Shown here: positions 1-9,682 of the stretch, one piece after another
Numbering within the stretch: the stretch's first letter is position 1
How the letters are laid out: the number at the start of each line of letters is the position of its first letter
NCBI RefSeq assembly: GCF_000340965.1
Contig: NZ_ANAY01000030.1
Span: 1-64,000 of the forward strand
Source of the DNA: Nocardiopsis kunsanensis DSM 44524
Lineage (GTDB): Bacteria; Actinomycetota; Actinomycetes; Streptosporangiales; Streptosporangiaceae
Length of the DNA: 64,000 nt
Reading direction: 5' to 3'
Made by a program: the position numbers and the translations under genes
Notes under the pieces: model-generated
Told to the model about the DNA's origin: nothing
The model's database searches: none
Seen by the model: the letters and a program-made list of their open reading frames with translations, nothing else

Positions 1-1123
1 CCTCCCCGGACTCGTCCTCGCCGCCCTCGGAGCCGTCACCGTTCTCGGAGTTGGTGCGCTCCAGCTCGGCGATGACCCGCTCGGTGAGCTCGTCGCCGAG
101 GGGCGCGTAGCCCAGCTCGCCGGAGACCTCCTGAGCGGACTCGTCGGTCAGGGCCCAGGTCCAGAAGTCGACGAGCGTGTCGGCGGTCTCCTGGTCGTAG
201 CCGCAGGTGTAGGTGAAGATCCAGTTGGTGCCGGCGATCGGGTAACCCGAACCCCCGATGTCGTCGATGCTGAACTGGAAGTTCTCGGGAACATCGGCCT
301 CCTCGGAGGCGGCGATCGTCGACTCGGTGGTCGGCTCGATGGGCTCACCGTCGGCGTTGACGACGTGGGCGACCGACATCTCCGACTCCTGGGCGAAGGA
401 CTGGTTCACGTAGCCCAGGCCGCCCGGGTTCTGGGTGATGCCCTGCGCGACACCGTCGTTCTGCTGCCCGCCGACCAGGCCGGAGGGCCAGTCGATCTCC
501 TTGCCCTCGCCGTACTCCTCGTCCCAGGACTCGACCTCGTGGGCGAGGTAGTGGCTGAACACGGCGGTGGTACCGGAGCTGTCGGAGCGGTGGACCGGGA
601 CGATCTCGTCGCCGGGCAGGTCCATCTCCGGGTTGAGCTCGGCGATCGCCGGGTCGTCGAAGGTGGTGATGTCGCGGGAGTAGATGCCGGCGATGGTCTC
701 CGGGTCCAGGACCAGTCCGTCCAGCTCGGGGTTGTTCATGGCGATGACCACGGAACCGAAGGTGACGGGGAACTGGAGGGGCTCACAGCCGCGGTTGTCG
801 GCGGCTTCCTGGAGGGCCTCGTCGTCGAGGTACTCCTCGGAGGAACCGAAGTCGACGGTCTCCTCCATGAACTGCTCGATCCCGGCCCCGGAACCCACGC
901 TCTGGTAGTTGATGCTGGTCCCGGGCTGGACGTCGTTGGTGTACGTGTAGATCCAGTCCTGGAAGAGCGGGTCCGGGAAGCTGGCACCCGCACCGGTCAG
1001 AGAGCCGGTGAGGGCCTCTCCGTCGGTGCCGGCGTTTTCGGTGTCCTCGCCCCCGCTGCTGCACGCGGCCGCGAGCAAGGGGATGGCCGCCAGAGCGGCG
1101 AGCTTGGAACGCCCGTTGCGCAT
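1..1123 (-). CDS. pstS: Phosphate ABC transporter substrate-binding lipoprotein PstS (3' end outside the window)
   Basis: This is the periplasmic-type phosphate receptor of the high-affinity Pst importer, anchored as a lipoprotein. The frame opens at the ATG at 1123 and runs off the window after about 374 codons without a stop. It has a signal peptide with a lipobox ending LLAAAC, lipidated Cys about residue 21. PstS-type phosphate-binding segments follow: TGAGASFPDPLFQDW near the N-terminus and SSGTTAVF in the middle. The visible C-terminus is rich in Glu, Gly and Ser. It lies downstream of the aspartate-less regulator on the same strand, 391 bp away, with its own PHO box at 1220-1258, so I infer an independent PhoP-activated promoter. 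The family call is firm; only the C-terminus is unseen. Confidence 0.95.
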   Translation of the reverse strand, partial: MRNGRSKLAALAAIPLLAAACSSGGEDTENAGTDGEALTGSLTGAGASFPDPLFQDWIYTYTNDVQPGTSINYQSVGSGAGIEQFMEETVDFGSSEEYLDDEALQEAADNRGCEPLQFPVTFGSVVIAMNNPELDGLVLDPETIAGIYSRDITTFDDPAIAELNPEMDLPGDEIVPVHRSDSSGTTAVFSHYLAHEVESWDEEYGEGKEIDWPSGLVGGQQNDGVAQGITQNPGGLGYVNQSFAQESEMSVAHVVNADGEPIEPTTESTIAASEEADVPENFQFSIDDIGGSGYPIAGTNWIFTYTCGYDQETADTLVDFWTWALTDESAQEVSGELGYAPLGDELTERVIAELERTNSENGDGSEGGEDESGE

Positions 1124-1514
1124 GTCCTGTTTCTCCTCGTCGAATCACCACTGTCGGGGCTGACAGGAACGACATTAGGAGCGGATAAAGACGACTGGAC
1201 ATCGTGATCGAGACGGGATGGTGGAAAACCGGTGAATGGGTGGTTAATCGCGGTAACCATTAGATAACGGGCCATGTGTGGCCGTTTTTCTCGGCAGCCC
1301 TGGTTCGCGGTAGAGGTGCTCTGCCTACCTGCGGAAACGACTGGAGCACCGGCGTTGTTCACCGGCGTCGGTGTCGTTCTCGTATGTTTTCCGCGATCGA
1401 TTCAGTTCACGTGTGCGTTCATTTCATCGCGGAGGGTGCCGGGGAAATGAACGGGATGACCGCGGTAGTGGTAAAACACGTTACCGGGCACGGGTCGAGG
1501 TTTTTCGGCGAGGG
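1124..1514. other. 391-bp intergenic region upstream of pstS
   Basis: No gene is visible. On the minus strand it carries the pstS promoter region: the PHO box at 1220-1258 and, closer to the gene, AT-richer stretches near 1172-1189 that could hold a -10 element. The part next to the regulator stop (about 1380-1510) has lower GC than its surroundings. It contains a few isolated GTTCA words on the plus strand without regular 11-nt spacing. Confidence 0.6.
1220..1258 (-). promoter_or_regulatory. PHO box (PhoP-type direct repeats) upstream of pstS
   Basis: Read on the minus strand, the elements GTTACC, TTAACC, TTCACC and TTCCACC recur with 10-, 11- and 11-nt steps, matching the 11-nt direct-repeat unit of actinomycete PHO boxes. 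The box lies about 100 bp upstream of the pstS start. PhoP binding and phosphate-starvation control are inferred from the known Streptomyces PhoR-PhoP system. Confidence 0.7.
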
Positions 1515-2282
1515 TCATCCCCCTGGGTTCGAGTCGAGCCGGTAACCGATCCCGCGCACCGTGTGTATGAACCGGGGCCGTGCCTCGGAATCACCCAGCT
1601 TGTGCCGTAGCCGGCGGATGTGCACCGCGATCGTGTTGTTCACCGGAGGCAGGGGTTTGTGCCAGACCTCGGTCCACAGCTCCTCGCGGCCCACCACCCG
1701 GCCGTCGTTGCGCAGCAGGAAATCCATGATCCCGAACTCGCGCAGGGCCAGGTCCACCGGGACGCCGTCCACGAACAGCCGGTGTCCGAGGGTGTCCAAC
1801 TCCAACGCCCCTGCACGCACCATCGCCGTGCCCGCGCCGCCCCCCTCCCCGTGCTCGCCGGGAGGCAGGGCACCGCGCAGCAGCGCGGCCAGCTCCGGGA
1901 TCCTGTACGGGCGGCTCACACAGGCCGTCGCCCCCGCAGCCAGGGCCCGCACAGCCCGCTGCGAGTCGCCGGTCCCCACCCCGATGAGGATCGGGATGTC
2001 GGTGACGCGACGCATCACCCGCACCAAGGTCTCCAGCTCCACCTCCGAGGGGTCCGCGCTGGTGAGCACGGTGTCGGGACGGGCCATCCCCACCCGGAGC
2101 AGGGCCTCCGCGCCGTCCACACACACGGTGATGTCCACGTCGTGTCCGCTCAGCGACAGCACGAGCTGGTGCGACTGCTCCGACTCAGGCTCCACCAGCA
2201 GTATCCGGAGTGGGGTCCCGGCCGCTCCCGACACCTCCAGTGCCTCCGCGGGTCCGGGGATCGATGGCGTGACAGCGGGCAT
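1515..2282 (-). CDS. Atypical (aspartate-less) OmpR/PhoB-family response regulator linked to pst genes
   Basis: This 255-residue protein has an N-terminal receiver-like domain (about 25-137) and a C-terminal winged-helix DNA-binding domain (about 155-252) ending in the typical FIHTVRGIGYRLD motif. The receiver fold is recognisable but its phosphorylation residues are gone. The phospho-acceptor position is Ser75 (PDTVLTSAD), the acidic pocket at residues 31-33 reads E-P-E, and the conserved Lys is Arg124 (VSRPY). It should therefore work without a normal phosphorelay, as do orphan atypical regulators such as GlnR. It follows pstB by 50 bp on the same strand and is probably co-transcribed from the PHO-box promoter. 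I chose the ATG at 2282 because upstream sequence in frame belongs to pstB. The target genes are unknown. Confidence 0.85.
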   Translation of the reverse strand: MPAVTPSIPGPAEALEVSGAAGTPLRILLVEPESEQSHQLVLSLSGHDVDITVCVDGAEALLRVGMARPDTVLTSADPSEVELETLVRVMRRVTDIPILIGVGTGDSQRAVRALAAGATACVSRPYRIPELAALLRGALPPGEHGEGGGAGTAMVRAGALELDTLGHRLFVDGVPVDLALREFGIMDFLLRNDGRVVGREELWTEVWHKPLPPVNNTIAVHIRRLRHKLGDSEARPRFIHTVRGIGYRLDSNPGG

Positions 2283-2332
2283 GGGGGTCCACTTCGTCGA
2301 GGGGGCGTGCGGGTCCCGGAACGGGAGGCGGA

Positions 2333-3202
2333 TCAGCCGAAGCGCCCGGCGATGTAGTCCTCGGTGCGCTGGTCGGCGGGCTTGCTGAAGATCGTGGCGG
2401 TCTCGTCGTACTCCACGAGGTTGCCGAAGCGGTCCCCGGCCTCGTCGACGGAGGCGGTGAAGAAGGCGGTGCGGTCCGAGACCCGCGCCGCCTGCTGCAT
2501 GTTGTGGGTGACGATGACGATCGTGTACTCGCTCGCGAGCTCGTACATGAGGTCCTCGATCTTGAGTGTGGCGATCGGGTCCAGAGCCGAACACGGCTCG
2601 TCCATGAGGATGACCTCGGGGTTGACCGCGATCGTCCGGGCGATGCACAGGCGCTGCTGCTGGCCGCCGGACAGCGCGAACGCGTTGTCCTTGAGCTTGT
2701 CCTTGACCTCGTCCCACAGGGCGGCCTTGGTCAGGCTCTCCTCGACGATCTCGTCCATGTTGCCGCGCATGCCGTTGATGCGGGGACCGTAGGCGACGTT
2801 GTCGTAGATCGACTTGGGGAACGGGTTGGGCTTCTGGAAGACCATTCCGATGCGGCGGCGCACCTCGATGGGGTCGACCTCGGGAGCGTAGAGGTCCTCA
2901 CCGTGGTAGGTCACCCGACCCTCGACCCGGGCACCGGGGATGAGGTCGTTCATCCGGTTGAGGGTGCGCAGGACCGTGCTCTTGCCGCAGCCGGACGGGC
3001 CGATCATCGCGGTGATCCGCTGAGGGTCGACCTTGAGGTCCACGTCGCGTACGGCTCTGTTGGTCCCGTAGACGATGGACAGGTCGGAGACCTCGAAGAC
3101 GGGGTCTCCCGACTCGGGCCTCCTGCGTTCGTGTGCGGCGGTCTCGGGGGCGGCGCCCGGCTCGGCGCCACGAGGGTTCACGGTGGTGTTGCTGGCAGAC
3201 AT
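2333..3202 (-). CDS. pstB: Phosphate ABC transporter ATP-binding protein PstB
   Basis: This 289-residue ATPase energises phosphate uptake with PstC and PstA, which are not in the window. It has Walker [10 protein letters not shown] (68-76), the Pst-typical FQKPNPFP Q-loop, the signature LSGGQQQR, Walker [14 protein letters not shown] and the H-loop [11 protein letters not shown] charged extension of about 35 residues precedes the domain. The start ATG at 3202 is preceded by GGAAG at useful spacing; longer in-frame starts exist but would run into the promoter. Gene order here is pstB, regulator, pstS. That differs from the usual pstSCAB, and pstB has its own PHO box at 3275-3318. Confidence 0.96.
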   Translation of the reverse strand: MSASNTTVNPRGAEPGAAPETAAHERRRPESGDPVFEVSDLSIVYGTNRAVRDVDLKVDPQRITAMIGPSGCGKSTVLRTLNRMNDLIPGARVEGRVTYHGEDLYAPEVDPIEVRRRIGMVFQKPNPFPKSIYDNVAYGPRINGMRGNMDEIVEESLTKAALWDEVKDKLKDNAFALSGGQQQRLCIARTIAVNPEVILMDEPCSALDPIATLKIEDLMYELASEYTIVIVTHNMQQAARVSDRTAFFTASVDEAGDRFGNLVEYDETATIFSKPADQRTEDYIAGRFG

Positions 3203-3274
3203 GGAGCCACTTCCGGGGTCGGGCTGCATTCGGGGCGCAGCGGGAAACTGCGCTGTCGTACCCATGCAAACGGC

Positions 3275-3318
3275 TCGGCGTGAAGCCCCGGTGAACGAGC
3301 TACGTGGCAGAGGTGAAC
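3275..3318 (-). promoter_or_regulatory. PHO box (four 11-nt units) upstream of pstB
   Basis: On the minus strand four consecutive 11-mers read GTTCACCTCTG, CCACGTAGCTC, GTTCACCGGGG and CTTCACGCCGA. Units 1, 3 and 4 match the actinomycete PhoP repeat GTTCACC in exact 11-nt register. The box ends about 73 bp before the pstB ATG. PhoP activation is inferred. Confidence 0.82.
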
Positions 3319-3405
3319 GCGGGAGGTGGACTGGAGGTACCAGGTCACCGGAGGTGTGGCCGGACGTCATCGCTCCGTGTGTACGTCGTGCCGTTCCCCG
3401 CGCTC

Positions 3406-3450
3406 CGAACGACGAAAGGACCGGACCCGCGAGTCTGGCGGGGCCGGTCC
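3406..3450 (-). terminator. Terminator hairpin after trxA
   Basis: On the minus strand a GGACCGG/CCGGTCC stem (3444-3450 with 3418-3424) follows trxA, and the tail TTTCGTCGTTCG (3406-3417) comes next. The same 12-nt tail follows the hairpin after the acyl-CoA dehydrogenase gene (51243-51254), which supports a terminator role. Confidence 0.6.
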
Positions 3451-3472
3451 CGTGGCGTCGGTCGGCGGCGGT

Positions 3473-3868
3473 TCAGCCCTGCTGATCGCTCTGCTGCTCG
3501 CCTTCCTGGCCGTCCTGCTCGGCGATCTTCTGCCGGACCTCGTCCATGTCCAGCTCCTTGGCCTGGGTGATCAGGCTCTCCAGAGCCTCGGAGGGCAGGG
3601 CGCCCGGCTCGTTGTAGATGACGGTGCGGTCACGCACGATCATCAGCGTCGGGATGGACTGGATCTTGAACTCGAAGGCCAACTCGCGCTGGGCCTCGGT
3701 GTCGACCTTGGCGTGCACGATGTCGGTGTGCGTCTCCGAGGACTGTTCGAAGACGGGCGCGAACTGGCGGCAGGGACCGCACCAGTCCGCCCAGAAGTCG
3801 ATGAGGACGAAGTCGTTTTCCTGCAACGTGTCCGCGAAATTGTCCTTCGTGAGCTCGACGGTGGCCAC
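3473..3868 (-). CDS. trxA: Thioredoxin
   Basis: This 131-residue cytoplasmic thiol-disulfide oxidoreductase has the canonical WCGPC active site (29-33), the cis-Pro segment QSIPTLMIV and a C-terminal Gln/Glu-rich tail about 20 residues longer than in typical thioredoxins. It starts with GTG at 3868, preceded by AAGGAG at good spacing. It ends about 270 bp upstream of pstB on the same strand, separated by a terminator-like hairpin, so it is probably its own unit. In actinomycetes thioredoxin reduces ribonucleotide reductase and oxidised proteins and is often under SigR control; no SigR promoter was confirmed here. Confidence 0.95.
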   Translation of the reverse strand: MATVELTKDNFADTLQENDFVLIDFWADWCGPCRQFAPVFEQSSETHTDIVHAKVDTEAQRELAFEFKIQSIPTLMIVRDRTVIYNEPGALPSEALESLITQAKELDMDEVRQKIAEQDGQEGEQQSDQQG

Positions 3869-4138
3869 GTGGTCTCCTTGAGTGTTGGGCGTCGCCTACC
3901 CGGTCTTACTACCAGGCGTGAGCCCCCGTGGGCATCAGCTCCGGTGGCACGCGACCGGTCGTGGTTGGTCAGGTTCTTGCGACAACACGGCCACCCGCAG
4001 GACGCATTCCAACGGAAGTCCGGAACGTTTCCACCACGGCCCGCCGGCCGATTGCACCGTTCCTACCAGTTCGGACGGGAAGGAGAGGGTTGACTGGGGC
4101 GAGGACGAGACCAACGCCGAGACCGGGGGAGGACCCTG

Positions 4139-4510
4139 ATGGAGACCGGGAGGCCGGAACAGGGAGGAGCGGCCGGGGAGGACGGTACCGAAACCGTCGA
4201 CTACCGGTTCACCCTCGCCAACGAACGCACGTTCCTGGCCTGGGTCCGTACCGCTCTGGCCCTGCTCGCGGGCGCCGTGGCGGTCCTGCACCTGTTGCCC
4301 CTGGAATGGAGCGAGGCGACCCGCACCGCCGTCGGGCTGTTGCTGACGCTGCTGGCCGGGGTCATCACCGTCTACGCCCCCCTGCGGTGGCTGCGGGTAC
4401 AGCGGGCCATGGGCCGGGGCGCGCCGCTCAAACTGAGCATGTTGCCGCTCATCACCACGTTCGTGGTGGCTCTGGTGTCGCTGCTGGTGTTCCTGGGGAA
4501 CCTGCTGTGA
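4139..4510 (+). CDS. DUF202 (YidH-type) small membrane protein, first of a pair
   Basis: This 123-residue protein has a polar N-terminus and three predicted transmembrane helices. It carries the DUF202 motif as NERTFLAWVRTALALLAG (about 27-44), followed by TVYAPLRWLRVQRA between helices 2 and 3. The family is widespread and of unknown function. It overlaps the next DUF202 gene by 4 nt (GTGA), indicating translational coupling and perhaps a two-subunit complex. Confidence 0.85.
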   Translation: METGRPEQGGAAGEDGTETVDYRFTLANERTFLAWVRTALALLAGAVAVLHLLPLEWSEATRTAVGLLLTLLAGVITVYAPLRWLRVQRAMGRGAPLKLSMLPLITTFVVALVSLLVFLGNLL

Positions 4511-4878
4511 GTACCCCCGGTCCGCGCTCCGACCCCGGCCTGCAGCCCGAACGCACCCTGATGTCGTGGCAACGCACCCTTGCCCTCGTCCTGGTGGTCG
4601 GACTGCTGTACATGCGGGGCTCACTGGTACCGGGGCAGGCGGCCGTCCCCGAGTTGCCGCCCCAGGTGCGGGTGGCCGTCATGGTGGCCCTGCTGATCGT
4701 CTTCGCTGCCGTCGCGACCCACGTGTGGCTGCGTTGGCGCCGGACCGCTATGGGCTCCCACGATCCCGCGACGGGCGGGATGCCGAGAAACGTCGGCCGC
4801 CCCTGGGCCGTACTCCTGCTGTGTGCGGTGACGCTGTCCCTGAGCGTGCTCCTGTTCGTCACCACGCTCCTGCGCTGA
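4507..4878 (+). CDS. DUF202-family small membrane protein, second of a pair
   Basis: This 123-residue membrane protein starts with GTG at 4507 inside the stop codon region of its partner. It carries PERTLMSWQRTLALVLV, a version of the DUF202 ERT..xW.RT signature, and three hydrophobic segments (about 22-40, 55-73 and 100-121). The two proteins are equal in length but clearly diverged. Function is unknown. Confidence 0.8.
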   Translation: MSTPGPRSDPGLQPERTLMSWQRTLALVLVVGLLYMRGSLVPGQAAVPELPPQVRVAVMVALLIVFAAVATHVWLRWRRTAMGSHDPATGGMPRNVGRPWAVLLLCAVTLSLSVLLFVTTLLR

Positions 4879-4992
4879 ACCGGATCTGGTGGGGAGCGGG
4901 GCGGTCCCGTCGGGGCAGTCGCGGGTGCCCCGACGGGACCGAGGGGGTCGCGGCCTCTCCGAGTGGCCGGACCCCGCAGCCGTTCACACCGT

Positions 4993-6006
<1,014 letters not shown>

Positions 6007-6101
6007 TGGTCCCCTCCACTGCAGGTGGTGTGGTGTTCTGTCATTTCGCTCGGAAGGTCTGGTCCCTCGCGGGGAATGCGGTCGACGACCGGTCGGCCGG
6101 T

Positions 6102-6815
6102 TCACAACAGGTGGCGGAGGACGTGGTACCCCTCGCCGTGGGCGACCCCGGCCTGCATGCCGCGCAGAGCGGCGAGGCTGCGCAGGGTCAGCTCCGATCG
6201 GGTGTGCGGGTGATCGTGGCTCTGGGACCCGTACATCTGCATGCCGACGAGCTTGGCCTCGACGTCCCGCTCCCGGAGGCCGACGATCAGGTTGGGTGGT
6301 ACGACCGCGTCGGTGCGCCACTGGTCGGCGGCCTCCTCGTAGGCCAGGACCAGCTTCGGGTGGTGGCGCAGCCGGTGGTCGGAGGGCCGCAGCGACGTGT
6401 GCACCGCTTCGGCCACGACCTGATGGTCCTGGTTGTAGCTCGTACGGTGCGGCGCGATCACGACTGTGGGCCGAAGACGTGTGATCGACAGGGGGCTGTC
6501 CTGCTCGACGAGCTTGTTGATGTCGACTCGGGCCACGGTGTCCAGCCGCAGGTGGTACTGGTCGCCGGGGAGGGCCATGTGCCAGTCGTCCCAGCGGAAG
6601 TGGTCCGCGACCTTCTTGATCTCGGTGTGTCGTTCCTGAGCGGTCGAGAACCCCTTGGGTGACTGATCGGCGGTGTCACCCACCGTGAAGAACTGTACGA
6701 ACACCTCGGCACCCGCGTCCTTGGCCTTGCTCATGAGGCCGCCGCAGCCGAGTGTCTCGTCGTCGGGATGGGGCGCGAAGATGAGGATGCGCTCTCGGGA
6801 CCAGTCCGTCGTCAT
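6102..6815 (-). CDS. PIG-L family (LmbE-like) deacetylase
   Basis: This 237-residue zinc-dependent N-deacetylase has the signature APHPDDETLGCGG (14-26), supplying ligands His16 and Asp19, and a downstream NQDH motif giving the third ligand. Family members remove acetyl groups from GlcNAc-containing substrates (for example MshB or teicoplanin deacetylase). It lies 95 bp upstream of the epimerase and downstream of the WbqC-like gene on the same strand, so a sugar substrate is likely. Confidence 0.88.
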   Translation of the reverse strand: MTTDWSRERILIFAPHPDDETLGCGGLMSKAKDAGAEVFVQFFTVGDTADQSPKGFSTAQERHTEIKKVADHFRWDDWHMALPGDQYHLRLDTVARVDINKLVEQDSPLSITRLRPTVVIAPHRTSYNQDHQVVAEAVHTSLRPSDHRLRHHPKLVLAYEEAADQWRTDAVVPPNLIVGLRERDVEAKLVGMQMYGSQSHDHPHTRSELTLRSLAALRGMQAGVAHGEGYHVLRHLL

Positions 6816-6935
6816 TTCCAGTTTCCGTCCTTTGATCTCTGGAGGAGGCGACTGGGGGGGATTTCACGCAGCGGGTCGGTCCCGATGCGGTCCGGGCCGT
6901 GTCGGATCGTGTTGCCGTACGGGTCGGCGGGTGCC

Positions 6936-7679
6936 TCAGAGCGGTCGCCGGGCGCTCCGGAGCAGCTCGAGTGAGGCCGGGCCCGCGTTGAACAGCAGGT
7001 CGATCGCGGCCAGGTGTGAGGTGAACCCGTCGGATCCGCCGTTCCGTTGCGGGTAGACGGGGTGCTCGAAGCCCTGCCACTCGACCTCGATCCCGTGCTG
7101 CTTCAGCAGGTCGACGTCGAGGTAGTCGCGCGCTCCGTCCCCCGACAACAGTGTGTCGGCGTCGGCGGCGTTGCAGACCTGGGCGATGAGTTCGCTCTTG
7201 CGTCCGGTGAACTCGCCGAGCCGGCTGGCGCGCACGACTGGTGTGTCGATCCCGAAGGCTCCGAGGATCAGGAGTGTCGTGGAGATGGACAGTTCTACCA
7301 TGTGCTCCCATCTCTGCTCGTAGAGACGGGATATCTCTTCCCGGTATTCGTCCAGGTGCGGTGCGCTTCGGTAGCTGTGATTCAGGAGCGCCCGGAGGTG
7401 TTTGGTCCTCCATTTCTGTGTGTTGTCGATCTGCTTGTCCAGGATCCGTTCGTCCCGGGCGGTCTGGATGACCGGGACCGTGAGCAGTTGTCTGCCGCTC
7501 TCCCCGGCGATGTAGTTTCGGTTCTGCCAGCCCCGGCGTTCGAACTGGACCGTGTCGAGTGCGACATAGACGTCAGAACGGTCGATCTTGTCGATGAGCC
7601 CCAACCAGGGCAAATAGTGCGGCTGGTGGACACATGCGATGCGCTGGCCTGGTGGTTCGGCGATCATCTCGTCCGTCAC
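6936..7679 (-). CDS. WbqC-like family protein
   Basis: About 247 residues, with the WbqC-family N-terminus CVHQPHYLPWLGLIDKI and the conserved FERRGWQNRN and LLTVPV segments. WbqC-like proteins occur in O-antigen, amino-sugar and natural-product clusters and are proposed to act on amino-sugar or glycine-linked intermediates; the reaction is not settled. The start is uncertain: GTG at 7679 or ATG at 7667, neither with a clear ribosome binding site. It is first in the minus-strand group with the deacetylase and epimerase. Confidence 0.8.
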   Translation of the reverse strand: MTDEMIAEPPGQRIACVHQPHYLPWLGLIDKIDRSDVYVALDTVQFERRGWQNRNYIAGESGRQLLTVPVIQTARDERILDKQIDNTQKWRTKHLRALLNHSYRSAPHLDEYREEISRLYEQRWEHMVELSISTTLLILGAFGIDTPVVRASRLGEFTGRKSELIAQVCNAADADTLLSGDGARDYLDVDLLKQHGIEVEWQGFEHPVYPQRNGGSDGFTSHLAAIDLLFNAGPASLELLRSARRPL

Positions 7680-7973
7680 GGTGTGTTGATCGCGTGACGT
7701 AAGGGAAGTACAGGGCGATTCGGGCAAAAATGGACCTGCCACGCCGATGATTCTCCTCCGTCGTACTGGACAAGTCGGCGGTACCGCCGCTTCCGGGCGA
7801 CCAGGATAAACCGGAGACAGCGGTAACCGTTGGAAGCCCACCGCACATATCTTCTAATGGGTGCCAGCAGATGCAAGCCCCTGTAGAAGATTCGCGTGGC
7901 CTCCATAGGCCACGAAGACGTGTGAACCCAACAGTTCCGCGAGGCGTCAACCCAACGCCGACTTTTCGGGTTA

Positions 7974-9545
7974 ATGTCGGTCCGAAACCCAGAACTCTCG
8001 AGAGGTTCCAGGACTGTGCGAAGCGTGCGTTTCACCGCTGGTGTGCTGGTCGGGTTGGTCGCCCTGGCTCTGGCAACAGCTCTGTTCGTCTACTGGTTCG
8101 ACTACGCGACGGGTGTCGCGGAGGCGTCCGGCCTGGGCGCTCTCGGTTACGTCTTCCTGTGGCTGGCCTTCGGCGCGAACCTGCTGCTCTGGACGGTCGT
8201 GGGGCTGCTGCGCCTGGGGGAGGACTCGGTGCGCTCCCTGACCGCCCGGCGGCGTATCGGTGCACCCGAACGGACAGCGGTCGAGCGTGAACCGGATCGG
8301 GTGCTCGTCGGGGCCGGCGGTTCGGGGCCGCTTCCGGACACCGGAGAGGACCGTCCGGAACAGCCCCAGGACACCGCCGGAAACGCCGGCGCGGACGAGG
8401 GTGCCCCCGGTCCCGCCGACCTGTCCATCGCGGTGGTCATCCCGGCGCACAACGAGGAACCGGTCATCGAGGCGGCGATCGGTTCGGCTCTGCGCCTCTT
8501 CGACCGGTGGGACGTCTACGTGGTCTCCGACGCCTCCTCCGACGCCACCGCCGAGGTCGCCGCACGCACCGGTGTCAACGTCCTGGAACTGCTGAACAAC
8601 CGCGGCAAGGCCGGGGCCATCGAGGCCGTCATCGAGGAGTTCGCCCTCACCGACAACCACGACGGTGTGCTCATCCTCGACGCCGACACCGAACTGCACC
8701 CGAGCTACGTCGAGGGGGCCAGGCGCCAACTCGCCGACCCCGACGTGGCCGCCGTCGCCGGTTTTGTGGTCTCGGAGTGGAAACCCGACGAGCGCAGCTT
8801 CGTGGGACGCCTCATCTCCGCCTACCGCGACCGCCTGTACTTCATGCTCCAGTACCTCATGCGGTTCGGGCAGACCTGGCGCCACGCGAACGTGTCCTTC
8901 ATCGTCCCGGGGTTCGCCAGCGTCTACCGCACCAGCGCCCTGCGCGAGATCGACATCAACCCCGAGGGCCTGGTCATCGAGGACTTCAACATGACCTTCG
9001 AGGTGCACCACAAGCGCCTCGGCCGGATCTCGATGGAACCCGGCACCAAGGCCTACAGCCAGGACCCCTTCACCCTGCGTGACTACTACCGTCAGGTCAG
9101 CCGCTGGACCCTCGGACTCTGGCAGACCATCCGGCGCCACAAGCTCTGGCCCAGCAGCTTCTGCGCCGCACTGCTCCTCTACGTCCTCGAGGTCGTGCTC
9201 GTCTCACTCGTGCTGTTGGCGACCGTGCTGGTGGGGGCGTTCGTGGCCCTGGGGACGTTCGGGGGCGAGGCCGTCCTGGCGCTGTCCTTCTTCGAGGAGG
9301 GGTTCACCGCCGTCACCGCGTTCCTGCCGCTCACGGCGGTACTCGTCGGTCTCTTCGTGCCCGACTACATGCTCACCTGCCTGATGGCGATGGTGCGGCG
9401 GCGCCCGTCCTACCTGGTCTACGGACTCTTCTTCTTCCCGATCCGCATCATCGACGCATTCCTCGCCCTACGCACGATCCCCAAGGCATGGACGGCCCGC
9501 TCCGACGGCCGCTGGGCCAGCCCCGTGCGCGTCGAGCGGACGTGA
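7974..9545 (+). CDS. Membrane-bound family 2 glycosyltransferase
   Basis: This 523-residue protein has two N-terminal transmembrane segments, a variable hydrophilic stretch (about 80-140) and a GT2 core beginning IAVVIPAHNEEPVIE. The nucleotide-sugar residues appear as LDADTE, the acceptor region as VIEDFN and the processive-type motif as QVSRW. Several C-terminal membrane helices follow. This is the layout of cellulose synthase- or hyaluronan synthase-like polysaccharide synthases. It is divergent from the epimerase/deacetylase/WbqC group, so it may polymerise or export that sugar. ATG at 7974 lacks a ribosome binding site; a GTG near 8016 is an alternative start. Confidence 0.85.
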   Translation: MSVRNPELSRGSRTVRSVRFTAGVLVGLVALALATALFVYWFDYATGVAEASGLGALGYVFLWLAFGANLLLWTVVGLLRLGEDSVRSLTARRRIGAPERTAVEREPDRVLVGAGGSGPLPDTGEDRPEQPQDTAGNAGADEGAPGPADLSIAVVIPAHNEEPVIEAAIGSALRLFDRWDVYVVSDASSDATAEVAARTGVNVLELLNNRGKAGAIEAVIEEFALTDNHDGVLILDADTELHPSYVEGARRQLADPDVAAVAGFVVSEWKPDERSFVGRLISAYRDRLYFMLQYLMRFGQTWRHANVSFIVPGFASVYRTSALREIDINPEGLVIEDFNMTFEVHHKRLGRISMEPGTKAYSQDPFTLRDYYRQVSRWTLGLWQTIRRHKLWPSSFCAALLLYVLEVVLVSLVLLATVLVGAFVALGTFGGEAVLALSFFEEGFTAVTAFLPLTAVLVGLFVPDYMLTCLMAMVRRRPSYLVYGLFFFPIRIIDAFLALRTIPKAWTARSDGRWASPVRVERT

Positions 9546-9682
9546 CCCGCGCGGCCCCGTGATGTGGAGTTCCTGACTCGGACCCGGATCGGGGCGGTCA
9601 CGGGCGGCGTTTAGCCTCGTGGGGAGAGGCCTTGCGGCGACCCCGCGGGGCCGGGGAACGTCGCGAAACGGGTGAGGTAACG

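Noticed and set aside
1401-1430. GTTCA words on the plus strand resembling a PHO box
   Set aside because: Spacing is 12 and 7 nt, not 11, and no plus-strand gene follows.
7971-9140. Long minus-strand open frame opposite the glycosyltransferase
   Set aside because: It is the antisense shadow of a GC-rich gene; the plus-strand protein matches a known family.
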